Below are positions 25,121 through 34,021 of a stretch of 64,000 nucleotides of DNA, in pieces. The notes beneath the pieces are model-generated. The model was not told where the DNA came from. It ran no database searches and saw only the letters and a list, made by a program, of their open reading frames with translations. The position numbers were made by a program, and so were the translations under genes. Numbering within the stretch: the first letter of the stretch is position 1; the number at the start of each line of letters is the position of its first letter. Source of the DNA: Effusibacillus lacus (lineage in GTDB: Bacteria > Bacillota > Bacilli > Tumebacillales > Effusibacillaceae); NCBI RefSeq assembly GCF_002335525.1, contig NZ_BDUF01000022.1, forward strand, positions 1 through 64,000. The letters are read 5' to 3'.

Positions 25121-26434
25121 ATGTCAACAACCAAACACGAGCAAATACTTGAATTCATAGAAAGTCTGGAGATTGGGTCAAAGATTTCGGTTCGCCAGGT
25201 TGCGAAACACATGGGGGTATCGGAAGGAACAGCGTATCGTGCCATCAAGGAGGCAGAGGCTCGGGGAATTGCTTCCACGATTGAACGTGTGGGGACGGTT
25301 CGGATTGAGAAACAGCAGAAGAAAAACATTGAGCGTTTAACTTATGCGGAAGTTGTAAATATAGTCGACGGGACGGTGCTTGGGGGGGCAAAGGGCCTCC
25401 ACAAGACCCTGCAGAAATTTGTCATTGGTGCCATGAAAGTGGATGCGATGGTCAAGTATATCGATCCGGACAGTCTGCTGATTGTGGGGAACCGCGACCA
25501 GGTTCACCGGATTGCGCTGCAGGAGGGGGCTGCCGTACTGATCACCGGAGGATTCGATGCAGACGATGATGTGAAAGCTCTGGCCGACAGTCTGGAGCTC
25601 CCGATTATCTCGTCTGCCTATGATACCTTCACCGTTGCGAGTCTCATCAACCGGGCCATTTACGACCGCCTGATCAAGAAAGAGATTGTTCTCGTGGAAG
25701 ACATTCTGCAAAACAAACAGGATATTGATGTGATCCGGGCTGATCACACGGTACGGACCTATCACGAATTGGTGGAGAAGACCGGACATGCCCGATTCCC
25801 GGTGGTCGACGGCAACATGCGGGTTTTGGGGATCGTGACTTCCAAAGACGTATCGGGCCAAGCGGAGGATGTTCCAATCGAGAAGATCATGACCAAAAAC
25901 CCGATTACCGTAACACCGAAAACATCGGTGGCATCCACGGCCCACAAGATGATCTGGGAGGGAATCGAGCTGCTGCCCGTAGTGGACGGGAAAAAATTGG
26001 TCGGCGTCATTTCGCGCCAGGATGTGATCAAGGGGATTCAGTATTTCCAGAAACAGCCCCATACGGGAGATACGATCAAAGACTTGATTCTTCGCCACTT
26101 CCGGGAAGAGAGGAATGACGACAAGTCAGTGTCACTGGTTGGGGAAGTGACTCCACAGATGACCAATTCCCTCGGCGGCGTGCTGTCCGGGGTCTTGATG
26201 ACCCTGATCAGCGAAGCGGGGAAAGTGGCCATCCGCCGCTTCAAGAACTCGGATATGTCAGTCGAAAACGTTACGGTCTACTTCATGAAACCGATCCAGA
26301 TCGAATCCCAGATCACGATTCGGGCGGAAGTCATCGATCTTGGACGAAAGTTTGGAAAGGCTGACATTGAAATCTTCTTTGAAGGGGAACGGATGGCGAA
26401 AGCGCTGCTGACAGCGCAGGTGCTGGATAAGTAG
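25121..26434 (+). CDS. ytoI: YtoI-like regulator: wHTH, DRTGG, two CBS and hotdog domains
   Basis: 437 residues. Order: winged HTH (about 10-60, QVAKHMGVSEGTAYRAIKEA), DRTGG domain (about 75-180), two CBS repeats (about 195-315, FPVVDGNMRVLGIVTSKDV and LPVVDGKKLVGVISRQDV) and a C-terminal 4HBT/hotdog thioesterase-like domain (about 330-437). This is the exact layout of Bacillus YtoI. CBS pairs bind adenosyl nucleotides, so it probably senses nucleotide or acyl-CoA state and acts on DNA; targets are unknown. The ATG at 25121 follows TCGGAGGAA. The open frame continues upstream through a terminator and is not coding there. Confidence 0.9.
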   Translation: MSTTKHEQILEFIESLEIGSKISVRQVAKHMGVSEGTAYRAIKEAEARGIASTIERVGTVRIEKQQKKNIERLTYAEVVNIVDGTVLGGAKGLHKTLQKFVIGAMKVDAMVKYIDPDSLLIVGNRDQVHRIALQEGAAVLITGGFDADDDVKALADSLELPIISSAYDTFTVASLINRAIYDRLIKKEIVLVEDILQNKQDIDVIRADHTVRTYHELVEKTGHARFPVVDGNMRVLGIVTSKDVSGQAEDVPIEKIMTKNPITVTPKTSVASTAHKMIWEGIELLPVVDGKKLVGVISRQDVIKGIQYFQKQPHTGDTIKDLILRHFREERNDDKSVSLVGEVTPQMTNSLGGVLSGVLMTLISEAGKVAIRRFKNSDMSVENVTVYFMKPIQIESQITIRAEVIDLGRKFGKADIEIFFEGERMAKALLTAQVLDK

Positions 26435-26466
26435 TTGTGCAGGTGCTTTATAAGTAGATGCATAGA

Positions 26467-26510
26467 GGGGCTCCGAATTCCACTCATGGCGGCGGATGGA
26501 GCCCGTTGTT
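26467..26510. terminator. Bidirectional hairpin between ytoI and a convergent small gene
   Basis: GGGCTCC (26468-26474) pairs with GGAGCCC (26498-26504). The + strand tail GTTGTTTATT is moderately T-rich. It separates the ends of two convergent genes. Confidence 0.5.
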
Positions 26511-26743
26511 TATTCGTCCGGACCAGTGGATGCATCGTCCAACTCCCGCCAAGTGGGACGCTTGTCGGGACGGGCGGATGTATCATTCAACAACCGCCAA
26601 GTTTGGCGCTTGTCAGGACGGGGTGACTTGCTGTCGGACTTGCCGCTGGTATCCTCAACTTCCCTTTTCATTCCGTTCGGGTCAAAAATCTCCTTGTTAA
26701 ACAGAACAGGTTTCGGTGAAGAATAGCCTCTTTTTCGCCTCAT
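26510..26743 (-). CDS. Small basic protein with 16-residue tandem repeat
   Basis: 77 residues, unrecognised. The start MRRKRGYSSPKPVLFNKEIF is basic. The C-terminal half contains two tandem 16-residue units, PDKRQTWRLLNDTSAR and PDKRPTWRELDDASTG, then PDE. At DNA level this is a 48-bp period (units near 26528 and 26576) with substitutions that keep the reading frame, which argues for real coding. GAGGTGA lies 8 nt upstream of the ATG at 26743. It has no membrane segment and looks intrinsically disordered. It resembles the many small acidic/basic Bacillales proteins of unknown role, some of them spore-associated (inference). Confidence 0.5.
   Translation of the reverse strand: MRRKRGYSSPKPVLFNKEIFDPNGMKREVEDTSGKSDSKSPRPDKRQTWRLLNDTSARPDKRPTWRELDDASTGPDE
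26528..26624 (-). repeat. 48-bp tandem duplication
   Basis: Two units of 48 bp sharing about three quarters of positions (GGATGCATC.../GGATGTATC..., CGCCAAGT, CGCTTGTC.GGACGGG). The period is a multiple of three and lies in the minus-strand small gene. Confidence 0.75.
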
Positions 26744-26825
26744 GGCCGGATCACCTCTCATCAGTATACTTTCGTGAATTGTTGATCATGCCTAGAATCT
26801 GTGAGGCTGGCCCATCTGAAGATGT

Positions 26826-26853
26826 TTACCGGCACTGGGTGCCGGTAATTTTT
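26826..26853 (+). terminator. Strong intrinsic terminator in the ytoI-dnaE gap
   Basis: TTACCGGCAC-TGG-GTGCCGGTAA followed by TTTTTC, a perfect 10-bp stem. There is no obvious + strand gene immediately upstream, so it may end the ytoI transcript or an uncharacterised small RNA. Confidence 0.8.
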
Positions 26854-26972
26854 CATCCAAGGCCGTTTGGCGGCAATGGACGTCGTTACTCCCTCCTTCT
26901 TCTCAGTGTGAGTGCGCATGTGGGAGTGCGGAAGCGGTGGAAAATATGATACAATAAAACCAAACATATGTA

Positions 26973-27027
26973 CGCACCGATCATTAAAGTGACGTGATCG
27001 GCGAGATAGATTTCAACTTTCGGTGCG
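26973..27027 (+). promoter_or_regulatory. Mutually exclusive hairpins in the dnaE leader region
   Basis: CGCACCGA (26973-26980) can pair with TCGGTGCG (27020-27027). The overlapping CCGATCA (26977-26983) can pair with TGATCGG (26995-27001). The two cannot form together. The possible -10 box TACAAT lies 18 nt upstream. Confidence 0.35.
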
Positions 27028-27075
27028 ACCAAGCTGCGTCTTGCGAATAAACCTTTGATATAATTGGGCAACCGG

Positions 27076-27404
27076 CCACTTACCAAGGTAAGAAAAAATA
27101 GCACTGTATTTCAGGCTTATTTTGTCGATTCAAAGGTACTTCCAAAAATAGGACTGTTTTTCAGTCCTATATGCTATTTCTTTTTTGAGCACCTAAAGAA
27201 TCCCCCGAATAAGGCGGAAAATCAGCTCTATTCTTGAAGTGGCAATCAAAAAGTCAAAAATAAGACTGGCAATCAGCCCTATTTTCACAATGAATTCATT
27301 ATGTAAACTATAATCCGGTCCTGGAGAAGCCCCGCCAATCAATCGATTTCGAGTTTAACCAGTGATATCAAGGGGTTATTTGCCAAATTGGGCTGCGAAA
27401 GATG
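27076..27404 (+). repeat. Interspersed palindrome-array repeat, copy 1
   Basis: About 330 bp that recurs at 50371-50780 in the same orientation. It contains four imperfect 25-bp palindromes of form AATARGRCTG-N5-CAGYYYTATT at 27097, 27147, 27208 and 27259 (spacings 50, 61, 51 bp). The second is nearly perfect (ATAGGACTG-TTTTT-CAGTCCTAT). It ends with the conserved GATATCAAGGGG...GGCTGCGAAAG segment just before dnaE. It has no coding potential and no terminal inverted repeats that I can see. Confidence 0.85.
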
Positions 27405-27437
27405 AGGTTTGATTGTAATCATTGGGAGAGATTTACT

Positions 27438-30400
27438 TTGAACTCATTTGTACATCTGCACGTTCACTCCGAATACAGCCTGCTGGACGGTGCCTGCCGG
27501 ATTGACGCTCTGCTGGACCGTGTTCAGGAACTGGGCATGAAAGCCATTGCCCTGACTGACCATGGGGTAATGCATGGTGCCGTTGAATTTTACAAGAAAG
27601 CGAAAGAGCGGGGAATTCATCCCATCATCGGATGCGAAGTCTACGTGGCGAGGGGATCGATGCGGGAGAAAAGCGGGCGTCAGGACAAGCCCTGTCATTT
27701 GATCCTGCTGGCCGAGAATGATACAGGCTACCATAACTTGATGGAGATAGTATCTGCGGCCCAATTGGATGGATTCTACTACAAACCCCGCACCGACAAG
27801 GAATTTTTGAGAAATCACCGGGAAGGCCTGATCGCACTGTCATCCTGCCTGGGGGGAGAAGTGGCAAACCGCGTGCTGCAGGGGGATTTGGCCGGAGCGC
27901 GCCAGGCGGCGGAAGAGTACAGGGAAATTTTTGGTTCGGACAATTTCTATATCGAATTGCAGGACCACGGATTATTGGAGGAAAAACAGGTCAACCAGCA
28001 CCTGATCCGAATTGCCCGCGACCTGGGGCTGCCGCTGGTGGCAACCAATGATGTGCACTACATCAATCGCGAGGATGCACCGGTTCATGATGTCCTTTTA
28101 TGCATCCAGACGGGGAAAAGCTTGCAGGATAAAGAGCGGATGCGGTTTCCCTGCGATGAGTTTTATCTCAAGAGCGGGACAGAGATGGCGGAGTTGTTCC
28201 GTCATCTGCCGGAAGCCATCGAGAATACGGAAACAATCGCCAAGCGATGCCAGCTGGATTTGCATTTGGGGGTTACCCACCTGCCCAAGTTCGACCTGCC
28301 GGAGGGTTTCGATGAGGACTCCTATCTGGCGTACTTATGCGAGAAGGGACTGCGGGAACGTTACGGGAATCCGTCGGATCAGGCCAAGGACAGGCTTCAA
28401 TATGAACTGTCCGTTATTAGACAGATGGGGTTTGCCGGATACTTTCTGGTGGTGTGGGATTTCATGAAATTTGCCCACGAACACGGGATTTCCACCGGAC
28501 CGGGCCGGGGTTCCGCCGCTGGCAGCCTTGTGGCTTATGTATTGAAAATTACAGACGTGGATCCGATTCATTACCATTTGTTGTTTGAGCGTTTCTTGAA
28601 TCCCGAACGGGTTTCCTGGCCGGATATCGATATCGATTTTGATTATGAGAGACGCCAGGAAGTGATCGATTACGTAACCCGCAAATACGGGGAAAGCCGG
28701 GTGGCCCAAATTGTAACCTATGGGACGATGGCAGCCAGGGCCGCCATTCGCGACGTGGGGAGAGTAATGGACCTGCCAATCCCGGAAGTGGACCGGGTGG
28801 CCAAGCTGGTTCCCCACTCCTTGAGCATGACCATCGACAAAGCATTGGCAACCGAACCGGGCCTCAAGAAAATGTATGACGAGAATCCGACGGTAAAACG
28901 GTTGCTTGACACGGCAAAAGCGATCGAAGGGTTTCCCCGTCACACGTCCATTCACGCTGCTGGCGTGGTCATCTCCAAGGATCCGCTGACCCGGTATGTA
29001 CCTCTCTCCCGGGGTGCGGAAGGCGGCGTGGTCACACAGTATGCCATGGAAGATCTGGAAGCGGTGGGTCTTCTGAAAATGGACTTTCTCGGACTGCGGA
29101 ACCTGACCATCATTGATCATACGATTGAAGCGGTAAAGCGCGGGCATGGAATCGAGATCGATTTCACCAAGATGAACATGGATGACCCGGCTACATTTGA
29201 CCTGCTTGCCCGCGGTGATACGGACGGGTGCTTCCAATTGGAGTCGGCAGGTGTCAAGAACGTGCTGCGGGAATTAAAGCCGACCACCTTTGAAGACATT
29301 GTGGCCGTGATTTCCCTGTACCGTCCGGGTCCGATGGACAACATCCCCAACTATATCGCCGCAAAGCACGGCAAGACTCCGGTTTCCTATCCGCATCCCG
29401 ATCTTGAACCGATTCTTAAAGACACATACGGGATCATTGTGTACCAGGAACAGATCATGCAAATCGCGGCGCGAATGGCCGGTTTTTCCCTTGGTCAAGC
29501 GGATCTGCTGCGGAGAGCGGTGGGCAAGAAGAAGCGGGAAGTGCTGCAGCAGCAGCGGGAATTGTTTGTAAGCGGCTGTTTGGACAAGGGCTACGATGAG
29601 AAGATCGCCAATGACGTCTATGATTTGATTGTTCGTTTTGCAGATTACGGATTTAACCGGTCCCATGCGGTGGCATACGCTGTTGTAGCTTACCGCACCG
29701 CTTACCTGAAAGCCAATTACCCGGCCGAATTCATGGCTTCCCTGCTGACTTCCTGGTTGCATTCCGGTTCGAAGGTTGCTCAGTATGTGGACGACTGCCG
29801 AAAAATGGGCATTCAGGTTCTCGGCCCCGACGTGAATGAAAGTTCCTACCGGTTTGTCGTGTCGGACGGCAAAATCCGGTTTGCTTTGTCCGCTGTCAAA
29901 AATGTGGGGATTGCTGCCATCCAAACCATACTGCAGGCAAGACAGAAAGGGCCTTTTTCCGATCTGCTCGACTTCTGCCGTCGTGTGGATTTAAGGGCCT
30001 GCAACAAGCGGGTGATCGAGAGTTTGATCCGCAGCGGTGCGTTTGATTGGATGGGGTTGGGACGCCGTTCCCTGCTGCTGGCCCTTGATGAAGCAGTGGA
30101 AAAAGGCGGCCTTCTGCAGAGGGAGCAGGATGCCCCCCAGATCTCGCTGTTCGGCATGATGGAGAAGGGGGGTGGCAAGGAAGTCTTGACAATCCCGGAA
30201 GTGGACGATTTCTCCAAAATCGAACAGCTTGAGATGGAAAAGGAACTGCTGGGTCTGTATGTTTCGGGGCACCCCCTGGACCGATACCGGACGGCCATGT
30301 CCCGGCATGCCCGACATCGGATTGCCGAACTGCACGATATGGAGGACGACACAGTCACAACCGTTGCGGGCCGGGTCCGGGACATGCGGATGGTGCAGAC

Positions 30401-30848
30401 CCGAAAGGGGCAAACCATGGCTTTTGTTCAGATGGAAGATCTTACGGACGCCGTGGAACTGATCGTGTTTCCGGCTGTGTTTGCCTCCGCCAGGTCCCTG
30501 CTTGAGAGTGAGCCCGTAGTTCTGGTCAAAGCAAAAGTGCAGACGCAGGACGAAGGGGTGAAATTGCTGGCTGAGTCCATTCAACCGCTTGTCCCTGCCG
30601 CCGACACCAGGATTGCACAGGGCAATGAGACTCTTTTTATCAAAATAGAATCCAGCCGTGAAAACGCCAACACGCTTCGGGCATTGAAAAACTGTCTGCT
30701 GCGCCACCAGGGGCGGACTTCCGTGGTGCTCTTCTATGCGGGGAACAAAACGACACGCCAAATTACGGAGCGTGTCGAATTGACGCCTGAATTGTTCACG
30801 GAAATTGAGAGCCTGTTGGGGTCGGGCAGTGTCGCCGTAAAAAAATAG
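27438..30848 (+). CDS. dnaE: DNA polymerase III alpha subunit DnaE
   Basis: 1136 residues, the size of the DnaE-type replicative polymerase that Firmicutes keep beside PolC. The N-terminal PHP domain begins FVHLHVHSEYSLLDGA. The palm has GPGRGSAAGS and the catalytic PDIDIDF aspartates. Later come the AAIRDVGRVM region, the HhH part and an OB-fold (TVAGRVRDMRMVQTRKG). In low-GC Gram-positives it extends the RNA primer before handing over to PolC. The TTG at 27438 lies 7 nt after GGGAGAG and gives the family N-terminus; the ATG at 27402 would add 12 unrelated residues. The repeat array lies directly upstream. Confidence 0.96.
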   Translation: MNSFVHLHVHSEYSLLDGACRIDALLDRVQELGMKAIALTDHGVMHGAVEFYKKAKERGIHPIIGCEVYVARGSMREKSGRQDKPCHLILLAENDTGYHNLMEIVSAAQLDGFYYKPRTDKEFLRNHREGLIALSSCLGGEVANRVLQGDLAGARQAAEEYREIFGSDNFYIELQDHGLLEEKQVNQHLIRIARDLGLPLVATNDVHYINREDAPVHDVLLCIQTGKSLQDKERMRFPCDEFYLKSGTEMAELFRHLPEAIENTETIAKRCQLDLHLGVTHLPKFDLPEGFDEDSYLAYLCEKGLRERYGNPSDQAKDRLQYELSVIRQMGFAGYFLVVWDFMKFAHEHGISTGPGRGSAAGSLVAYVLKITDVDPIHYHLLFERFLNPERVSWPDIDIDFDYERRQEVIDYVTRKYGESRVAQIVTYGTMAARAAIRDVGRVMDLPIPEVDRVAKLVPHSLSMTIDKALATEPGLKKMYDENPTVKRLLDTAKAIEGFPRHTSIHAAGVVISKDPLTRYVPLSRGAEGGVVTQYAMEDLEAVGLLKMDFLGLRNLTIIDHTIEAVKRGHGIEIDFTKMNMDDPATFDLLARGDTDGCFQLESAGVKNVLRELKPTTFEDIVAVISLYRPGPMDNIPNYIAAKHGKTPVSYPHPDLEPILKDTYGIIVYQEQIMQIAARMAGFSLGQADLLRRAVGKKKREVLQQQRELFVSGCLDKGYDEKIANDVYDLIVRFADYGFNRSHAVAYAVVAYRTAYLKANYPAEFMASLLTSWLHSGSKVAQYVDDCRKMGIQVLGPDVNESSYRFVVSDGKIRFALSAVKNVGIAAIQTILQARQKGPFSDLLDFCRRVDLRACNKRVIESLIRSGAFDWMGLGRRSLLLALDEAVEKGGLLQREQDAPQISLFGMMEKGGGKEVLTIPEVDDFSKIEQLEMEKELLGLYVSGHPLDRYRTAMSRHARHRIAELHDMEDDTVTTVAGRVRDMRMVQTRKGQTMAFVQMEDLTDAVELIVFPAVFASARSLLESEPVVLVKAKVQTQDEGVKLLAESIQPLVPAADTRIAQGNETLFIKIESSRENANTLRALKNCLLRHQGRTSVVLFYAGNKTTRQITERVELTPELFTEIESLLGSGSVAVKK

Positions 30849-30966
30849 TCGTCAAGTCAGCTGCTCCACCCTCATAGCATGATAATATCTTCTTGACTTG
30901 GCTGATAGGAAATTGGCAATTTTGTCCTATCGACATAAGGGCAGGTTTACTTTGGGAGGAACTGGG

Positions 30967-31431
30967 ATGGAGACGGAGAAAGTGGTCGCCTTATTGGAGC
31001 AACGGGGTGTGAAGGTGGACGATATTGTTGAAATTGTTTACTCGCTGCAGGTGCCTTATCACCCGGATCTTTCGAAGGAAGAATGCAAGGAAAGCGTACT
31101 GCGCGTGCTAAGCAAAAGGGAAGTGCAATATGCTCTTTATACAGGAATCGCGTTGGACATGTTGGCGGAGCAGAACCTTCTGCCGGAACCTCTTCAATCG
31201 ATCCTGAATGTGGACGAACCGCTGTATGGTGTTGATGAAATCCTGGCCTTGGGCATTACCAATGTGTACGGTTCGATAGGGCTTACCTCCTTCGGTTATC
31301 TGGACAAGGAGAAAACAGGCATCATCGCCCAACTGAACAACAAAGGCAAGAGCATACACGTCTTCCTGGACGACCTGATTGCGGGCGTGGCGGCCGCAGC
31401 CAGTGCCCGCATAGCCCACAAATTCACTTAA
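30967..31431 (+). CDS. yutG: YutG / phosphatidylglycerophosphatase A-like protein
   Basis: 154 residues matching Bacillus YutG, a PgpA-family protein: VALLEQRGVKVDDIVEIVYSLQ, CKESVLRVLSKREVQYALYTGI, LYGVDEILALGITNVYGSIG and FLDDLIAGVAAAASARIAH. PgpA enzymes dephosphorylate phosphatidylglycerol phosphate, but YutG forms are shorter and lack the membrane helices, so the substrate is uncertain. The ATG at 30967 follows GGGAGGA; the longer open frame from 30898 has no ribosome site. Confidence 0.85.
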   Translation: METEKVVALLEQRGVKVDDIVEIVYSLQVPYHPDLSKEECKESVLRVLSKREVQYALYTGIALDMLAEQNLLPEPLQSILNVDEPLYGVDEILALGITNVYGSIGLTSFGYLDKEKTGIIAQLNNKGKSIHVFLDDLIAGVAAAASARIAHKFT

Positions 31432-31478
31432 AAACTGCTAAGAGTTGAAGAATCTGTGTCATCGACTGGTTGGTGGTC

Positions 31479-31521
31479 ATACCATGTTTTTCCGTGGTAT
31501 AATTGAGGACAACAATTGTCC
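31479..31521 (+). promoter_or_regulatory. Predicted promoter/operator of the malic enzyme gene
   Basis: Inverted repeat ATACCATG-TTTTTC-CGTGGTAT (31479-31500) overlaps a -10 TATAAT (31498-31503). A second one, GGACAA-CAA-TTGTCC (31507-31521), follows. No good -35 is visible at the normal distance, which suggests an activated or repressed promoter. Confidence 0.45.
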
Positions 31522-31615
31522 ATTTTGAGGTACCAGAAAAACAAGTTTTTTAATTTCGGATTCCCACCAAAGCACTTTTTGTTGCTTTGAGGCCCTTGTC
31601 AGGATGGTGTTTTAC

Positions 31616-32845
31616 ATGTCATTACGGGAAGAAGCACTGGAATTGCACCGAACTCATCAAGGAAAACTCAGCGTTGTGTCCAAGGTTTCGGTGAAGAACG
31701 CTCGCGACCTCAGTCTTGCCTATTCGCCCGGAGTGGCGGAACCATGCAAGGAGATTTACCAGCAGACTGATCGCGTGTACGAGTATACCAGCAAAGGCAA
31801 TCTGGTCGCCGTCGTTTCCGACGGAACCGCAGTACTGGGGCTGGGTAACATCGGGCCGGAAGCCGCCATGCCGGTCATGGAAGGAAAAGCGGTGTTGTTC
31901 AAACAGTTTGCGGGAGTGGATGCGGTACCCATCTGCCTAAACACAACGGAAGTGGATCGAATTGTGGAGACGGTTAAACTGCTGGAACCCACTTTTGGCG
32001 GCATCAATCTGGAAGACATTGCGGCGCCGGCTTGTTTTGCCATTGAAGAACGACTCAAGAAAGAAATGAACATCCCGGTGTTTCATGATGACCAGCACGG
32101 AACGGCGATTGTTACCCTTGCGGGGTTGATCAACGCATTGAAAGTGGTCGGCAAATCGATGAACGAGATTCGTGTTGTCGCCAACGGCGCGGGCGCTGCC
32201 GGTATTGCAATCATCAAATTATTGTTATCCATGGGTGTCCGTCACGTCGTCATGTGTGACACCAAAGGCGCCATTTACGAAGGCCGCACAGAGGGCATGA
32301 ACCCAATCAAAGAACTGATTGCCAGGAACACCAATCACGAGAGGATTGCGGGTACCCTGGAAGAGGTTTTGGCGGGCTCTGACGTGTTTATCGGAGTATC
32401 GGTGGGCGGTGCCGTAACTCAAGACATGGTGCGGTCCATGAACAGGGATCCAATCATTTTTGCCATGGCCAACCCGGATCCGGAAATCCTGCCCGACGAT
32501 GCTCTCAAGGCCGGTGCGAAAGTAGTGGGTACCGGACGGTCTGATTTTCCCAATCAGGTCAACAATGTTTTGGCGTTTCCGGGCATCTTCCGGGGAGCGT
32601 TGGACACAAGGGCCAGCAGCATCAATGAGGAGATGAAGATTGCCGCTGCCTACGCCATTGCAAACTTGATAGACGATAGCGAATTGGCAAGCGATTACGT
32701 GATTCCCCGTCCGTTTGATCCAAGAGTGGCGCCAAGCGTTGCGGCAGCCGTCGCCAAGGCTGCAATGGATTCAGGTGTCGCTCGCATTCAAGTGAATCCC
32801 GATGATGTGGCAAACAGGACGAGAGTCTTGTCAGCAATTGAATAA
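31616..32845 (+). CDS. NAD(P)-dependent malic enzyme (decarboxylating)
   Basis: 409 residues, the short bacterial form of malic enzyme, converting malate to pyruvate and CO2. Motifs: [15 protein letters not shown] with the catalytic tyrosine, [14 protein letters not shown], the metal-binding [15 protein letters not shown] and [12 protein letters not shown], the Rossmann loop ANGAGAAG and AMANPDPEI. The ATG at 31616 follows AGGATGGTG. It stands upstream of fatty acid synthesis (accDA) and glycolysis genes, fitting supply of pyruvate and reducing power. Confidence 0.95.
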   Translation: MSLREEALELHRTHQGKLSVVSKVSVKNARDLSLAYSPGVAEPCKEIYQQTDRVYEYTSKGNLVAVVSDGTAVLGLGNIGPEAAMPVMEGKAVLFKQFAGVDAVPICLNTTEVDRIVETVKLLEPTFGGINLEDIAAPACFAIEERLKKEMNIPVFHDDQHGTAIVTLAGLINALKVVGKSMNEIRVVANGAGAAGIAIIKLLLSMGVRHVVMCDTKGAIYEGRTEGMNPIKELIARNTNHERIAGTLEEVLAGSDVFIGVSVGGAVTQDMVRSMNRDPIIFAMANPDPEILPDDALKAGAKVVGTGRSDFPNQVNNVLAFPGIFRGALDTRASSINEEMKIAAAYAIANLIDDSELASDYVIPRPFDPRVAPSVAAAVAKAAMDSGVARIQVNPDDVANRTRVLSAIE

Positions 32846-32939
32846 CAGGCGGAACTGCGGTTTTGACTTTCTTGATTCCGCTGAAATGGCTGTGTTATGA
32901 TGATTTCAGTTTTTCCATCTGGCAGGAGGAACTGTGTAT

Positions 32940-33137
32940 ATGTGGACAGTCATTTACATAGCATCAGGCGAGAAAACAGCCGAATCAATCAAGCAGAAAC
33001 TTACTGAAGAAGGGTTCCTGGTCAAGCTTCGTCAAACGAACATTGCCAAACAGCAATATGAAGTGTTGGTTCCCGAATCCGAATTGGATGAAGTGCAAGA
33101 GGTGCTGAAGGATATCCTGCATTCCTCCCATTTGTAA
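32940..33137 (+). CDS. Small conserved protein upstream of accD
   Basis: 65 residues: [31 protein letters not shown], then [23 protein letters not shown] beta-alpha-beta ferredoxin-like fold similar to DUF2007 signal-transducing-type proteins is likely. Homologs in the same place are sometimes labelled glutamate decarboxylase, which the sequence does not support. GGAGGA lies 9 nt before the ATG at 32940. It ends 11 bp before accD, so it is in the same operon. Function unknown. Confidence 0.7.
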   Translation: MWTVIYIASGEKTAESIKQKLTEEGFLVKLRQTNIAKQQYEVLVPESELDEVQEVLKDILHSSHL

Positions 33138-33148
33138 GAGGTGAAAAG

Positions 33149-34021
33149 GTGCTTAAAGATCTTTTCCATAAAAAACGCAAGTACGCAACGATAACAACAC
33201 AGGAATTGGCAGACCGCAGGGACAGTATTCCGGAAGGCATTATGACCAAATGCAAGAAATGCTCCGAACTGTTGATCAGCCGTGAATTGGAGAAGAACTT
33301 GAAGACATGCCCTCGATGCGGATATCATTTTCCCATGTCTGCACCCGAGAGGATTGCCGCCACTCTTGATGAGGGGCAATTTGTCGAATACGACCGGGGA
33401 ATGACATCGGTTGACCCTTTGCAGTTTGAAGATTATCCGGCCAAACTGGAGCAGGTGCAGACTGCAACCGGGCTTTCGGAAGCGGTTGTGACCGGAGAGG
33501 GTTTTATTGGAGGCAGTCCTGTCGTTATGGGTGTCATGGATTCCCGCTTTATTATGGGGTCCATGGGATCGGTTGTAGGGGAGAAGATCACGCGGGCGGT
33601 TGAAAGAGCCATTGAAAAACGGGTACCCGTTGTCCTGTTCGCCGCTTCCGGCGGCGCCAGAATGCAGGAAGGGGTCTTTTCCCTTATGCAGATGGCCAAG
33701 ACCAGCGCGGCACTTAACAAACTGAGCAAGGAAAGGCTTCTGTTCGTGTCTGTCCTGACCCACCCGACAACGGGCGGTGTCAGTGCATCATTCGCCAGCC
33801 TGGGGGATGTCAACCTGGCCGAACCAGGTGCGTTGATCGGATTTGCCGGCAGGCGCGTGATTGAACAGACCATTCGGCAGAAGCTCCCCGACGATTTTCA
33901 GACTGCCGAATTCCTGCTTAAGCATGGCATGATTGACCGGGTTGTGCCACGCAAAGAAATGAAGCAGACACTGGCCAAAATTCTTGACATTCACGCGGGA
34001 GGTGCAGGTCATGGCCAATGA
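33149..34021 (+). CDS. accD: Acetyl-CoA carboxylase carboxyltransferase beta subunit
   Basis: 290 residues. The N-terminal zinc ribbon [25 protein letters not shown] is followed by the crotonase-fold carboxyltransferase ([55 protein letters not shown]). With AccA it transfers the carboxyl from biotin to acetyl-CoA, the first step of fatty acid synthesis. It starts at GTG 33149 after AGAGGTGAAAAG and overlaps accA by 11 bp. Confidence 0.96.
   Translation: MLKDLFHKKRKYATITTQELADRRDSIPEGIMTKCKKCSELLISRELEKNLKTCPRCGYHFPMSAPERIAATLDEGQFVEYDRGMTSVDPLQFEDYPAKLEQVQTATGLSEAVVTGEGFIGGSPVVMGVMDSRFIMGSMGSVVGEKITRAVERAIEKRVPVVLFAASGGARMQEGVFSLMQMAKTSAALNKLSKERLLFVSVLTHPTTGGVSASFASLGDVNLAEPGALIGFAGRRVIEQTIRQKLPDDFQTAEFLLKHGMIDRVVPRKEMKQTLAKILDIHAGGAGHGQ

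Larger units (their letters stand above)
26744..27437. other. Long intergenic region before dnaE
   Basis: About 690 bp without a supported gene. It holds a strong + strand terminator (26826-26853), a possible -10 box TACAAT at 26950, a pair of mutually exclusive hairpins (26973-27027) and the palindrome-array repeat (27076-27404). The dnaE promoter must lie here; TATAAT at 27310-27315 is one candidate. Confidence 0.7.

Noticed and set aside
27076-27404. Palindrome array as a CRISPR array
   Set aside because: Only four units, the units vary, spacers are partly conserved between the two copies and no cas genes are present.
32940-33137. Glutamate decarboxylase label for the small gene before accD
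   Set aside because: 65 residues cannot hold a PLP decarboxylase and no PLP lysine motif is present.
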